Positions 16,597-26,115 of a stretch of 64,000 nucleotides of DNA are shown one piece after another (position 1 is the first letter of the stretch; each line of letters starts with the position of its first letter). The DNA is taken from positions 464,863 to 528,862 of the forward strand of contig NZ_LIQF01000001.1 in assembly GCF_001418205.1 (NCBI RefSeq), in the 5' to 3' direction. This DNA comes from Marinomonas fungiae. GTDB lineage: Bacteria; Pseudomonadota; Gammaproteobacteria; Pseudomonadales; Marinomonadaceae. A program made the position numbers and the translations under genes. The notes under the pieces are model-generated. The model worked only from the letters and a program-made list of their open reading frames with translations. It did no database searches and was not told where the DNA came from.

Positions 16597-17562
16597 CTAT
16601 AACCAGTTACTCAGCATAAAACCAATACCAAAAGAGCGTGTGTAATTATTGTAATCCAACAATGACTGACCATATCCTTCAAAATACTGAGCATAACCGC
16701 GTACCTTGCCCCACATTGGGAAACTGACGCCCAAGCGAACTGAACCGTGGTTTTCGGAGAAATTTAGATTATTGCGTAATAAAACATCTAAGGTGACATC
16801 ATTGATAACATGCACTACCGTCAGCTCACCATGCCCTAAATAGTCTTCGATATCAGCATTATCATCGTCGGCTTCGGACTCAGGAATACGGTACCAAGGT
16901 TTGATTGAGACGACGGTATTCTGATGCTCGAAAATAAAGTCTGCATAGACACGATTCCAAGAGCGTGAAATTGGCTCAGCACGTCCATTAGACTGATGCA
17001 CAATACCGTAGTTTATATGTGCCAACTTAGCTCCAAAAAATGAGAAATCCAGTTTCGGCTCGGTGGTGATAAACGCCTCTGGTTCATAATTAGTATCACG
17101 AAACGGCGCTGAAATTTCACTGTTATAGGCTTGCCAATAGGACTCTTGAGTGTAAGCGAACCAAAGCTTTGAATCTCGCCCTAGCACCCCTTTGGCCACT
17201 GGAAATTTTAAACTCACCTGAAACTTAAATTCCGTATCTTGAAGTTGATCAGAGTTAATATTGTTGTAGGTGCCGCGATCACCAGATTTGCCGGTATAGT
17301 AGATGGGTAAAAAGTAATTCGGTTTGTGCGCGGTTAGGACAAATGGATCACCTGCCGAGCGCTCCTCGTATTGTACACGCTGCTCAATCATGCCATTGGC
17401 TTTGCGTGCACGCTCAGCAATTGGCTCTGGTGACTCCGGTTCCATTGAGACGGAATCCTCCATCTCAATTTCATCAAGTGTAACGGGAGTCGATTCTGCC
17501 AAGGTAATTCCACTGTATAGCCCAAGGCCAATTAAAAGCACACTTACCTGCTGCCAACTCAT
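16597..17562 (-). CDS. pldA: Outer-membrane phospholipase A1
   Basis: Outer-membrane 12-strand beta-barrel hydrolysing mis-localised phospholipids, calcium dependent and active as a dimer. About 321 residues: signal peptide ending near TLA (residue ~22), an acidic linker (~28-50), then the barrel. The catalytic block HQSNGR (His189, Ser191) and RSWNR (Asn203) is intact and matches OmpLA. The barrel ends in a hydrophobic residue (SNWL). Start: ATG 17562, with GGAG six bases upstream; another ATG (17568) abuts the same GGAG and a TTG lies further out. It is the last gene of a three-gene run with a tautomerase and a hydroxyacid dehydrogenase, though no metabolic link is obvious. Confidence 0.93.
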   Translation of the reverse strand: MSWQQVSVLLIGLGLYSGITLAESTPVTLDEIEMEDSVSMEPESPEPIAERARKANGMIEQRVQYEERSAGDPFVLTAHKPNYFLPIYYTGKSGDRGTYNNINSDQLQDTEFKFQVSLKFPVAKGVLGRDSKLWFAYTQESYWQAYNSEISAPFRDTNYEPEAFITTEPKLDFSFFGAKLAHINYGIVHQSNGRAEPISRSWNRVYADFIFEHQNTVVSIKPWYRIPESEADDDNADIEDYLGHGELTVVHVINDVTLDVLLRNNLNFSENHGSVRLGVSFPMWGKVRGYAQYFEGYGQSLLDYNNYTRSFGIGFMLSNWL

Positions 17563-17606
17563 GGCCATCTCCTTTGACAAGCTATCGGGGGTTAAATCAA
17601 GAATGG

Positions 17607-17954
17607 TTAAGCGGGAATCACTTTACGTAAATAACTTTCGTTTTCCATCTCAATGATTTCCACCGATAGGCTAACTTGTTTCACCGCAAAGCGGCACAAA
17701 GCATCAAGGACAGACTGTGAAAGTTCAGATTTTTGCTGCTGACTACGTCCGTGCAACATGCGTACGCTGACGTGAACAAAGGCGTCTTGTACGCCCCCAG
17801 TAATAAAATGCTTGCAGGCAAAAGCACGCAATTTAATATCCGCAGGTTGAAATAAGCCTGAATCAATACAAGCTTGTTGCACAGCTTCCATCCAATCTAA
17901 TGGCGGAACTTCTTGCTCAAGATTTTGGCTGTATTCAATGATGCAATGGGGCAT
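17607..17954 (-). CDS. 5-carboxymethyl-2-hydroxymuconate isomerase-like tautomerase
   Basis: 115-residue member of the CHMI (HpcD/HpaF) tautomerase family, with the conserved Pro immediately after Met acting as general base (MPHCIIEYSQN) and the RAFACKHFITGG...FVHVSVRMLHGRS block. In homoprotocatechuate degradation the enzyme isomerises 5-carboxymethyl-2-hydroxymuconate. No other hpa gene is nearby, so here it may act on another keto-enol substrate. Gaps of 40-44 bases to its neighbours suggest an operon with the upstream 2-hydroxyacid dehydrogenase and downstream pldA. Confidence 0.85.
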   Translation of the reverse strand: MPHCIIEYSQNLEQEVPPLDWMEAVQQACIDSGLFQPADIKLRAFACKHFITGGVQDAFVHVSVRMLHGRSQQQKSELSQSVLDALCRFAVKQVSLSVEIIEMENESYLRKVIPA

Positions 17955-17994
17955 AAGGACATCCTTCTAGTTATTGTTAAATGAAAGAATTAAC

Positions 17995-18945
17995 TCAGTA
18001 ACCAAGCTGTGTATCAACTGTTTTCGGTAATAGGCTCAAATGACGATAGTTACGAATGTTTTGAGCGACAATCTGCGCAGCGCTCTGTGGCGTGGTCGGC
18101 GCTGAAATATGGGGCAACACAGTAATGTTAGGGTGCGTCCAGAATGGATGAGAACGAGGTAAAGGCTCATACATAAAGACATCCAACACCGCATGTTTAA
18201 TTCGCCCTGTGTTCAATTCATACAAGAGTGCGTCTTCGTCAATAATTTTACCGCGCGCAAAGTTTATCAGCTGCGCGCCTGGTTTTATTTTAGCTAAATT
18301 CTCACTCCCCAGAAGCCCTTCGGTATGCGGGGTCAACGGCAGTAAGCACACTAATATATCGCTTTGCTCAAGTATTTGCGCTAAGCCTTCTTCGCCAAAC
18401 AAACAGCTTATATTAGCAATATGTTTTTCAGTTCGACTCCAGCCCTGTACTTGAAAGCCCTGTTTCTCCAAGGCTTGCGCAGCTTGTTGACCTAGCTCTC
18501 CTAATCCCAATACTCCGACAGAGCGATCCTTGGCAGAAAAATAAGGCAAGGGCTGCCATAATGCACGGCTTTGCTGATGAGCGTAAGCTGGCATATCACG
18601 ATGCAAAAATAACGTCCACGCTAAAACAGCCTCTGTCATAGCACGACTTAGCTCAGGATCAACTAAGCGCACAATGCTGTATCGTGGGGACTCACGTTGC
18701 TGTAGCATTTTTTCCACACCAGCCCAAACACTGTGTACCCAAACCAAGTTCGGTAGCACCTGTAAATCCGTTGGATCAGGATTCGCCACAATCGCCACAT
18801 CCACCAGTTTGCGTTCCTTATCGGTTAATTTACGCAGTGGCAGAACAGACTCGTTGGGCATCGATTTTGACAGCACATCCAACCAAAGACGTTCTTCCAC
18901 GTCATTGAGAGTGCTTACAAATGGAATGATTGAGGATAAGATCAT
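17995..18945 (-). CDS. D-2-hydroxyacid dehydrogenase (GhrA-like glyoxylate/hydroxypyruvate reductase)
   Basis: 316-residue NAD(P)H-dependent reductase of 2-oxoacids to D-2-hydroxyacids. Rossmann motif GVLGLGELG at residues 144-152; catalytic Arg231 (NFARG), Glu260 (MYEPLP) and His279 (LPHISA) are all present. Trp-containing WVHSVWAGVEKML and the SHPFWTHPNITVLPHISA end are typical of the GhrA group, which prefers glyoxylate and hydroxypyruvate. It is the first gene of the run leading to the tautomerase and pldA. Start at ATG 18945. Confidence 0.88.
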   Translation of the reverse strand: MILSSIIPFVSTLNDVEERLWLDVLSKSMPNESVLPLRKLTDKERKLVDVAIVANPDPTDLQVLPNLVWVHSVWAGVEKMLQQRESPRYSIVRLVDPELSRAMTEAVLAWTLFLHRDMPAYAHQQSRALWQPLPYFSAKDRSVGVLGLGELGQQAAQALEKQGFQVQGWSRTEKHIANISCLFGEEGLAQILEQSDILVCLLPLTPHTEGLLGSENLAKIKPGAQLINFARGKIIDEDALLYELNTGRIKHAVLDVFMYEPLPRSHPFWTHPNITVLPHISAPTTPQSAAQIVAQNIRNYRHLSLLPKTVDTQLGY

Positions 18946-19021
18946 CGATTAAATACCTCTTAAAATGACGTAAAATCCCTTTGTCTAACTAGGGGTTATT
19001 AGGAAAGAGGCGCTTTTGGTA

Positions 19022-21421
19022 TCACGCTGTATGTCCAGCTTTTAAAAAGTTCTGAGCAAAATCAGTAGCATTACAAGGCCTACCAAAGTAATAGCCTTGG
19101 TAAGTGTAACAGCCCATAAGCTCTAGCTGTTTAAAATGCTCTTCGGTCTCAACACCCTCTGCCAACACTTTTAAAGATAAAGCATTGGCCATGGCAATCA
19201 CCGCCAAAACAATCGCATAGTCATTTTTATCTGTGATTAAATCACGCACAAAAGATTGATCTATTTTTAGGCGATCAATTGGCAGGTCTTTTAAATATTT
19301 CAATGATGAGTAGCCAGTACCAAAATCATCAACCGATAAGCTAACCCCCAGCTCACGGATTTGTTCCATGATCTCTAGGGCGCGCTCAAGGTCTGACATC
19401 AAAGCAGTTTCGGTTATTTCGATGTCCACCATACTTGCTGATAGACCACTGTTAGCCAATGCATCAGTGATATCCTGTAGCAAATTCGAATAAGCAAATT
19501 GCATCGGGCTGACATTGATAGAAATCCGCCAATTATCTTGCCATAGACCTTGCTTATACCAACCAGCCACTTGCAGTGTGGTCTGCAGTAATACAAAACG
19601 CCCTAGCTCATGAATCAAACCAATATCTTCTGCAATCGGAATAAACTCCATCGGCGGTATAAAACCGCGATCCGGCTCATTCCATCGTAACAATGCTTCG
19701 GCGCCAATCACCTCACCTTTATCGTTATGTTGTGGTTGGTAATAGACCTCAAATTCATTTTCTTTCAGTGCGCGATAAAGGGACTTTTCCATCTGCAAAC
19801 GCGCATCAGATAAAGACTGCATGTCTTCTTGAAAGAATGCAAAGGTGTTTCGTCCTAACTCTTTGGCTTTATAAAGCGCTGTATCAGCTTGGCGTACGAC
19901 TGTCGCCGTCGACTCTTCCGATCCATCAAAGAAGGAGACACCCAGACTCCCCGTGACGTGCAAATCATGTCCTTCGACATGTTTCACTTCTGCGCACACT
20001 CTTAGAATGCGCTGCATAAAGTTTACCACTGAGACGTTGTTTTCATTCATCGAGCCCCGCACATTGCTCCATAAAAACACAAACTCATCTCCCCCCATTC
20101 GGGCAAATGTTGTATCAAGAGGAACCAACGGGATTAACGAATCGACAACCTTTAACAGCAACTGATCACCGACGTTATGACCAAGGGCATCATTGATCGT
20201 TTTGAAGCGATCAAGATCTAGAATAATCAGCACCCCAAAACGCCCTTGCGCCATGTCATCCATCGCTCTTTGTAGATGATCGTTCATTAACGTTCGGTTT
20301 GGCAGACGTGTTAAAGAATCGTAATAGGAAAGGTGATTAATTCGCTGCTGCGCCTCTTTACGCTCTGATAAATCACGCATCAATAACACAATCTCAGTTT
20401 CACCTTGAACAACATATTTATTGATGCGTATTTCGATTGGCACTAGGCATTGATGACTAGAGAGAGCCGTCTCTGCATTCATCACTTGATCGACAGCTAA
20501 TTCCTCTAATGACAGCCGTAATGAGGTCCAGAAACTGCCACCAGGAAGCTGCGTCATCGGCTGATTAGTTAAAGACTCAATAGGCATATGAACCAGTTTT
20601 GCCGCTGCTTCATTTACCAAGCGAATATTATAGTTCTTATCCAATACTATAATGCCATCCGCTGCATGTTTAATCATGGCTTTGGAATGCTGGTGACTGC
20701 GCTCCAATGCATCCAATGCATTACTCAGTCGTTGCCATAGTTCATTGAAGGTGCTCTTGAGACGGCCTAATTCATCATTACGGTGAATCTTATCGAACAA
20801 AGCTGGTACAGAAACAGTACGCTTATTATCCAAACGCGTTAATGACCAAGTTAACTGCTTGAGGGGACGAGTGACCATGCCATAAAACAACAGGGATAAT
20901 ATGGATGCTAACAGCACATCTTTAAATAAGTTCTGTACAAACCGTTGGTTATTAACACGGACAACTTGCTCCACCAAATACCGACGATCTAGCTCTAACT
21001 CCACTCGCCCTAGAGGAATTTCTATCTCAGAAAAATTTAACTCTCGGGAAACCACTAGGGAATCTTGAATTAAATAGTTCGCAATATCGTCACTCAGAGA
21101 GGGCTCAATATCAGGCGCACTCGCCTCAGCAAAGATACGGCCATTTTCATCTGTGACAGTGACTTTTTGAATGGCGGGATTATAAAGCAAACTTTCCGCT
21201 TGCTGCTGGGCAAACACTGTGTCTAAGCGAAATAACGCTTGCGATAACGGACGCTCAACAATTGATAAAGTGTCATTGAACTCTTTTTGGATACGATAGG
21301 GCTCTTGCTGGATACTTTGATAGGCTTGGAAGAAGCTGAGCACAACACTAAGAATTATTGCTAACAGCAAGGTAGCAATAGACTGTTTAAAGTACAGTGA
21401 TCGATTAAGCGCTGATACCAT
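19022..21421 (-). CDS. GGDEF-EAL c-di-GMP protein with HAMP and PAS domains
   Basis: Membrane-bound dual-domain c-di-GMP enzyme, about 799 residues. Order: transmembrane helix (~10-35), periplasmic sensor (~36-165), second helix (~165-185), HAMP (~185-240), PAS (~245-350), GGDEF (GGDEF intact at 443-447), EAL (EAL at 575-577 in GAEALLRW, with DDFGTGYSSL and VLAEGVET intact). Both halves look catalytically competent; no RxxD inhibitory site precedes GGDEF. ATG 21421 is preferred, with AGGG five bases upstream, over a TTG at 21445. It is monocistronic. Whether the net activity is synthesis or hydrolysis cannot be read. Confidence 0.94.
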   Translation of the reverse strand: MVSALNRSLYFKQSIATLLLAIILSVVLSFFQAYQSIQQEPYRIQKEFNDTLSIVERPLSQALFRLDTVFAQQQAESLLYNPAIQKVTVTDENGRIFAEASAPDIEPSLSDDIANYLIQDSLVVSRELNFSEIEIPLGRVELELDRRYLVEQVVRVNNQRFVQNLFKDVLLASILSLLFYGMVTRPLKQLTWSLTRLDNKRTVSVPALFDKIHRNDELGRLKSTFNELWQRLSNALDALERSHQHSKAMIKHAADGIIVLDKNYNIRLVNEAAAKLVHMPIESLTNQPMTQLPGGSFWTSLRLSLEELAVDQVMNAETALSSHQCLVPIEIRINKYVVQGETEIVLLMRDLSERKEAQQRINHLSYYDSLTRLPNRTLMNDHLQRAMDDMAQGRFGVLIILDLDRFKTINDALGHNVGDQLLLKVVDSLIPLVPLDTTFARMGGDEFVFLWSNVRGSMNENNVSVVNFMQRILRVCAEVKHVEGHDLHVTGSLGVSFFDGSEESTATVVRQADTALYKAKELGRNTFAFFQEDMQSLSDARLQMEKSLYRALKENEFEVYYQPQHNDKGEVIGAEALLRWNEPDRGFIPPMEFIPIAEDIGLIHELGRFVLLQTTLQVAGWYKQGLWQDNWRISINVSPMQFAYSNLLQDITDALANSGLSASMVDIEITETALMSDLERALEIMEQIRELGVSLSVDDFGTGYSSLKYLKDLPIDRLKIDQSFVRDLITDKNDYAIVLAVIAMANALSLKVLAEGVETEEHFKQLELMGCYTYQGYYFGRPCNATDFAQNFLKAGHTA

Positions 21422-21658
21422 TGTTACCCTACTGCTATGCCTCAATGAGTAAGATTGGCATCCATTCCAACACAGATGCCTTAGCGAATCATTGAATGAC
21501 TATACAGGGTTCAATGATGTATGCAAACTATCGAGTATGACCTAACTCATCAACTTTAAACTATCTTAGAAGTCTTTGATTTAGATAACAATAATATAAG
21601 AGGCACTCGCAAATTTAAGACTGAGTTTTAGCCCAATAATGACGCCGTTTACCTTCTG

Positions 21659-22867
21659 TTAAACAGACTCACCAGTCAGACTTTGGGAAAGGTTAGCATG
21701 TCGATGCCCTAACATTAACGTCACAATAAAAACACCGCCGAGAATCAACCAAGAGCCTATTACGACAGCCCCCCAGCCACCCATTTGCCAAAACGGATCA
21801 AGATAGAAGCCCCCTACGCTGGCCCCCAAATAATAGAACACCAAATAAAGCGACGAAGCACTGGCTTTTGCCTGATGCGCATTTTTACTAACAAAGCTGC
21901 TGGCAGTAGAATGGCATAAAAAGAAGCCAAAACAATTAATAAATAAGCCTGCAATGATAGCTAATAAAGACGACTGCAATGTCACCAAAGAGCCGATCAT
22001 AACAATGCTTGTACCTAACGACATAATGCGCGGCTGAGATAGGCGTGTTGCCAACTTACCCGAAAATGCCGAACCCACGGTGCCACTTAAATAAGTCAGA
22101 AACAATAAACTGACATACTTCGCCGACAGCGAGTAAGGTTCATCTTCCAAAACAAAAGTAATGTAGCTGTATTGATTAATAAATATAAAGAAATTAAAAC
22201 CACCGATTAGATAACACATCAGTAACATTGGATTGCGCAAATGCATGGCAACATTGGTAGCGATAGTATGAACCTGAAAACGCTTTGCTTCAAAATGACG
22301 TGAATTCGGCAATAATAGCCAAAACAAGCCGAAGCATATTAAGCTGACCACCGCCATAGTGAGAAAGGCCGCAGATGGTCCTTGCCACTCACCGATAAAG
22401 CCGCCGATCAGACGTCCGCCAATCCCCCCTAAGGTATTACCACTGATATACAGGCCAACTGCAATCGCCATGGCGTGAGGACTGTATTCATCTCCTAAGT
22501 AAGCCACAGCAATCGCAGGCAGACCGGCAAGAAAGAAACCTTGCAAGGCCCTTAACAACAACAGCGAGCCGTAATCATTGGCGAAACTCAAAGCAAACGT
22601 GGTCAACGTTACCCCAAACAATGTCATCACCATGATTTTCTTACGGCCTAAAGCATCCGATAAGGGGCCATAAAACAATAACGACAAACCAAGCGTTAAC
22701 GTTGTAATGGTAAAACTACTGGCTGCCTGGAGCTCATTGATCGAGAACTCATGCGCAATCATAGGTAACAAAGGCTGTGTCACGTAAACATTCGCGAACA
22801 CCATAAAGGAGCCAATCATTAATGCCAACGTACCGCGCCAAAACGCCCAACCACCCATTTCAATCAC
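21659..22867 (-). CDS. MFS transporter (YnfM-like)
   Basis: Twelve-helix major facilitator of about 402 residues. The loop 2-3 motif GPLSDALGRKK is clear, as is the antiporter-type stretch in helix 5 (GLYISGNTLGGIGGRLIGG), placing it with YnfM-like proton-driven exporters. The start is probably GTG at 22867, because GGAG sits eight bases before it; the ATG nine bases downstream is too far from that site. It is divergent from a LysR-family gene across 94 bases, the usual arrangement for a transporter and its regulator. Substrate unknown. Confidence 0.88.
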   Translation of the reverse strand: MIEMGGWAFWRGTLALMIGSFMVFANVYVTQPLLPMIAHEFSINELQAASSFTITTLTLGLSLLFYGPLSDALGRKKIMVMTLFGVTLTTFALSFANDYGSLLLLRALQGFFLAGLPAIAVAYLGDEYSPHAMAIAVGLYISGNTLGGIGGRLIGGFIGEWQGPSAAFLTMAVVSLICFGLFWLLLPNSRHFEAKRFQVHTIATNVAMHLRNPMLLMCYLIGGFNFFIFINQYSYITFVLEDEPYSLSAKYVSLLFLTYLSGTVGSAFSGKLATRLSQPRIMSLGTSIVMIGSLVTLQSSLLAIIAGLFINCFGFFLCHSTASSFVSKNAHQAKASASSLYLVFYYLGASVGGFYLDPFWQMGGWGAVVIGSWLILGGVFIVTLMLGHRHANLSQSLTGESV

Positions 22868-22961
22868 TTTAGATTCTCCAGAGTACCTTAAGGTTGGAGA
22901 ACTATACGCCTGAACTTTTTATCAATAAAATATATATAAATTATAGATTGGATAATAAATT

Positions 22962-23846
22962 TTGATAGAAATAAGACCTCTACACTACTTCATCACTGTC
23001 GCCAACGAACTGAGTTTTACTAGAGCGGCAGAAAAGCTGCATATCGCGCAACCGGCAATTAGCATGTCGATAAAAAAATTGGAGCACGATCTGGGCGTTC
23101 AACTTTTTCATCGTCACGACCGTAAAATCAGCCTAACCGACGAAGGTCATGTGTTATACGAACATGGTAAACGCTTACTACAACAAGCGGATGAAACAGA
23201 ATTGGCCATGAAGGAGCTTAGTGGCTTGAGCGCAGGAGAAGTCCGCGTGGGCATTCCCAGTATGCTGGGCTCCTATTATTTTCCACCTATTTTAATGGCA
23301 TTTCGCCACCGCTATCCCAACCTCACACTACAGGTGATTGAAGGTGGCACTTGGAAACTGCAGCAAATGCTCGAAAACGGTGACATTGACTTGAGTGTGA
23401 TTGTCGCCGAAATGCCCAGTGATTCATTAGAGACACGAGCCCTACTGAAAGAACAAATGCTGGTGACGGTGCCTCAAGATCATCCGTTTGTCGCCTTAGA
23501 CAGCATCCCTCCAGAGCTTTTCTTCAAAGAAGAATTGGTGATGTTTAAAGAAGGCTATTTTCATCGCCGTGTGATTGATCGCTTGGCACAGCAACAAGGC
23601 ATCAAGCCGAACTTTGGCTTTGTAACCAATTTGATTCCCTTAATAAAATCTATTGTAAAGAACGGCTTTGGTATCTCAACATTGCTAGGCATGGTGATTG
23701 AAGAGGACGACGGTCTGGTAACGCGCCCGTTCTCTGAGGAGGTCTGGCTCGATATCAATATTGCTTGGCGCAAAGATGGCTATCTATCCAGAGCCAATCA
23801 AGCTTTTTTAGAATTCGTGATCCAAGAATCAGAACAACAAAAGTGA
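22962..23846 (+). CDS. LysR-family transcriptional regulator, TTG start
   Basis: 294-residue LysR-type regulator: winged HTH at residues ~3-62 (LSFTRAAEKLHIAQPAISMSIKKLE) and an effector-binding domain beginning about residue 90 (GEVRVGIPSMLGSYYFP), with the FGIS(T)LLG effector-pocket motif near 240. Two stop codons precede the TTG at 22962 in frame, and the conserved LRPLHYF-type N-terminus starts right there, so TTG must be the initiator. It probably controls the divergent MFS gene; the 94-base gap is very AT-rich. Co-inducer unknown. Confidence 0.9.
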   Translation: MIEIRPLHYFITVANELSFTRAAEKLHIAQPAISMSIKKLEHDLGVQLFHRHDRKISLTDEGHVLYEHGKRLLQQADETELAMKELSGLSAGEVRVGIPSMLGSYYFPPILMAFRHRYPNLTLQVIEGGTWKLQQMLENGDIDLSVIVAEMPSDSLETRALLKEQMLVTVPQDHPFVALDSIPPELFFKEELVMFKEGYFHRRVIDRLAQQQGIKPNFGFVTNLIPLIKSIVKNGFGISTLLGMVIEEDDGLVTRPFSEEVWLDINIAWRKDGYLSRANQAFLEFVIQESEQQK

Positions 23847-23850
23847 ATGA

Positions 23851-23880
23851 AAAAAGCCAGCTGATTTTAGCTGGCTTTCT
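23851..23880. terminator. Bidirectional terminator between the LysR and cbiM-like genes
   Basis: Perfect 10-bp stem AAAGCCAGCT / AGCTGGCTTT (23853-23862 with 23869-23878). The minus-strand T run is the better one. Confidence 0.82.
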
Positions 23881-23899
23881 GATGTTGCCTTATTCGCAC

Positions 23900-24577
23900 T
23901 TATTTGGCTTGATACAAGCGCGTTTCAACCCAAGGCGAACCTTGCAAGCGCTTGATAGCTTTGGCGCCAGCCAAAATACCTAAGTCAAACAATGGCTCAA
24001 GCAAAACCACACTTAAATAAGCCATACCAAAGGTCGCCACCGAGCTAAGATTTTCCGCGCCAAAACCTTGGCCGTAAAACGCCCAAAATGCAACCCAGAC
24101 GATGATGCCACCTTGATACGTTAACGACAGACGTAGGGCTTGGCTGTACTGAATGTCCACATAAGCGGTTTGCTCAGAAATCGTACGACGCGCTACGGCA
24201 GCCATCGCAAACAGCGGTAACAACAAGGTGGTGACGTTCATGCCATATTGCGGTAAATCAAATGGCGCAAAGAACATGCCTTGCACAAGTAGGCCAGCGC
24301 TTAGCCCTAGGGCCGCAGCGGCAGGACCAAAGACTAAAAATAACGTAGAGCCTAAGATAAAGTGTACTTCCGAAACGCCCACTGGCTGCTTGGGAAACAC
24401 TTCAAAGAAAATAAACACGAGCAACGTCGACATAAGAGCACGCATTAATAGGCTAGTCAGGCCGTCTTTCTTAATGGTGTCTAACGATGATTTCGCCACA
24501 AGGCCAAAAGCCAATGCCGCGGTTGCATAACTAAGTCCTAATTTTGCGCCAGTAACAACGCCAGGTTCGATGTGCAC
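23900..24577 (-). CDS. cbiM: CbiM-like cobalt permease component (solitary)
   Basis: Membrane protein of about 226 residues starting M-H-I-E-P-G-V-V from a GTG at 24577 placed seven bases after a perfect AAGGAGG. The N-terminal Met-His(2) with xxG is the metal-binding start of CbiM-type S-components of ECF cobalt transporters; a longer upstream reading would bury this start and run into the riboswitch. Six hydrophobic segments, with FGPAAAALGLSAGLLVQGMFF typical of the family. A cobalamin riboswitch lies in its leader, so it is expected to be off when B12 is plentiful. No cbiN, cbiQ or cbiO follows: the next feature is a terminator. It may use unlinked partners or transport alone. Confidence 0.82.
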   Translation of the reverse strand: MHIEPGVVTGAKLGLSYATAALAFGLVAKSSLDTIKKDGLTSLLMRALMSTLLVFIFFEVFPKQPVGVSEVHFILGSTLFLVFGPAAAALGLSAGLLVQGMFFAPFDLPQYGMNVTTLLLPLFAMAAVARRTISEQTAYVDIQYSQALRLSLTYQGGIIVWVAFWAFYGQGFGAENLSSVATFGMAYLSVVLLEPLFDLGILAGAKAIKRLQGSPWVETRLYQAK

Positions 24578-24624
24578 AGAGTGCCTCCTTATCGTTTTTT
24601 CATACCACCCGTATGAGATGAGAA

Positions 24625-24812
24625 ACAAAGCTGAATGGCCGGTCTCCGGACTCGGTAACACTTATCGCTTCCTTCCCATACGAATAGTGAAAAACGACTG
24701 AGCAATCCTTGCTGTTACCTACCGTTGCGGGGGCAGTATAGAATCATTGGCACATGCCAACTCCCTATTTCCCGTTTCACTTCTAACGAAGCACCGTTCA
24801 ACGGTGCTGACT
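24625..24812 (-). promoter_or_regulatory. Cobalamin (AdoCbl) riboswitch
   Basis: On the minus strand the classical elements follow in order: GGGAGTTGGCATGTGCCAAT (P3 arm region), GCCCCCGCAACGGTAGG (core; 24738-24722 region), GGGAAGGAAGCGATAAG (P6/J6 region) and the B12 box GAGTCCGGAGACCGGCCA (24653-24636). It lies 60-230 bases upstream of the cbiM-like start. A further small hairpin (24601-24615) lies between the B12 box and the AAGGAGG site, so control at translation initiation is likely. The exact 5' limit is approximate. Confidence 0.93.
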
Positions 24813-24848
24813 GTAACAGCTAGCGTCCCACAATAGAACTGAACGAAC

Positions 24849-25940
24849 TTAATGATCAGCTTTATTTGATTCATCTCGGCGAGTAAATAGTAACTCTGAT
24901 AAGCGGTTACGTTGCTCCATTCTCTGTTCAAGGTTGCGGAAGAAATCGCTACGGTGGAAGATAGCGCCACCGACAAAGCCAATCACACTGCCTAATACAA
25001 TATCAATTAAGCGATGCTCCAATAATAAGGTAGCGTCCACACCGCTGGTGGTAATCTCTGCCATGATAACGGTTAGAGGTGTAATGAAAATCACAGCCAA
25101 TCCATAATTTTTAACGATCAACATCTCCACGATGGTCTGTAGCACGCAAACACACAAAGCGAGCATTAATGCGGAGGGATGAAAAGAGAAAATCGCACTC
25201 GCCAAAAACATACCAATAACAGTACCGACAATACGATGTACATTTCGATGCCATACCATCCGGAAGGTCGCGCCTTGTAAAATGGCGGCGCAGGAGATGG
25301 GAACCCAATAAGGATTGCTCAATGCCAACCATAATGCGAAGCCATAAGAGCCTGCGATACACAAACTTAAAAACAGCGCTTCTAAGATAATGGCATTGAC
25401 GCGTTCATCTACTTGAACCGGGTCACTAATCGCTTTATGCGCCCCCGTAAAAAGGCTGTAAATAAAGGCCATAAACACCGACCACATCCCCCCAATCGCA
25501 ATCAGCCCAACACGCTCAGGTGTTGCAGCGATATCAAAGGGCATAGCCATGGCCACGCAGGAGGCCAATATAAAGAAAAAACTACCTGGTGGCGGCAAAC
25601 GGTAATAACGAGTGATGACAATCACCGCAAAAGCAATCACGAATAAAGCAACAGGAGCCAATCCCGAAATCGAGGCCGCTAAGGTGGCTAAGGTCAGACA
25701 AGCCATAAAGCCAAAGGTACACAGAATCATCGTCAACATACGTGACGTCGTTCTGGTCGGGCTCATATATAGAAAAACCATTGACCCAAGGCTGGCAATC
25801 ATGGCCTCGGCAAAGGAATCCGTCAAAGCACCCAATACCGCAGGAGCCCCGATGGTAATGCCTGCCACCACAGGCAAATGCCATGGGCGGCTCACATTAT
25901 TCAGAGTTAGCAACCCTTTTAATGCAGATTTATAATTCAC
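24849..25940 (-). CDS. FUSC-family inner-membrane protein
   Basis: 363-residue protein with ten to eleven hydrophobic helices in two halves separated by a charged loop (~residues 170-195, DPVQVDERVNA). It is related to the FUSC/YccS/AaeB families of aromatic-acid and fusaric-acid efflux proteins. It is much shorter than AaeB (about 650) because it lacks the large cytoplasmic domain. The end is hydrophilic and Arg-rich (NLEQRMEQRNRLSELLF). Start is a GTG at 25940 with GAGG ten bases upstream. It is transcribed toward the cbiM riboswitch, but the riboswitch leader separates the two functions. Substrate unknown. Confidence 0.8.
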   Translation of the reverse strand: MNYKSALKGLLTLNNVSRPWHLPVVAGITIGAPAVLGALTDSFAEAMIASLGSMVFLYMSPTRTTSRMLTMILCTFGFMACLTLATLAASISGLAPVALFVIAFAVIVITRYYRLPPPGSFFFILASCVAMAMPFDIAATPERVGLIAIGGMWSVFMAFIYSLFTGAHKAISDPVQVDERVNAIILEALFLSLCIAGSYGFALWLALSNPYWVPISCAAILQGATFRMVWHRNVHRIVGTVIGMFLASAIFSFHPSALMLALCVCVLQTIVEMLIVKNYGLAVIFITPLTVIMAEITTSGVDATLLLEHRLIDIVLGSVIGFVGGAIFHRSDFFRNLEQRMEQRNRLSELLFTRRDESNKADH

Positions 25941-26115
25941 AGTTAATATGCCTCATGAAAAGTCATTTTTACAAACTCTTTAAATTTTCATCACTTTGTT
26001 TCGCTAATCGATTATTCTATTTAACTCGATTACTAAGTTTTGTTTCTTAGAAATCGAGTCTAAGTTTCCTTACTATATCATGTAGACTTCGGGTCATAAT
26101 TAAAAGGAATACAAC

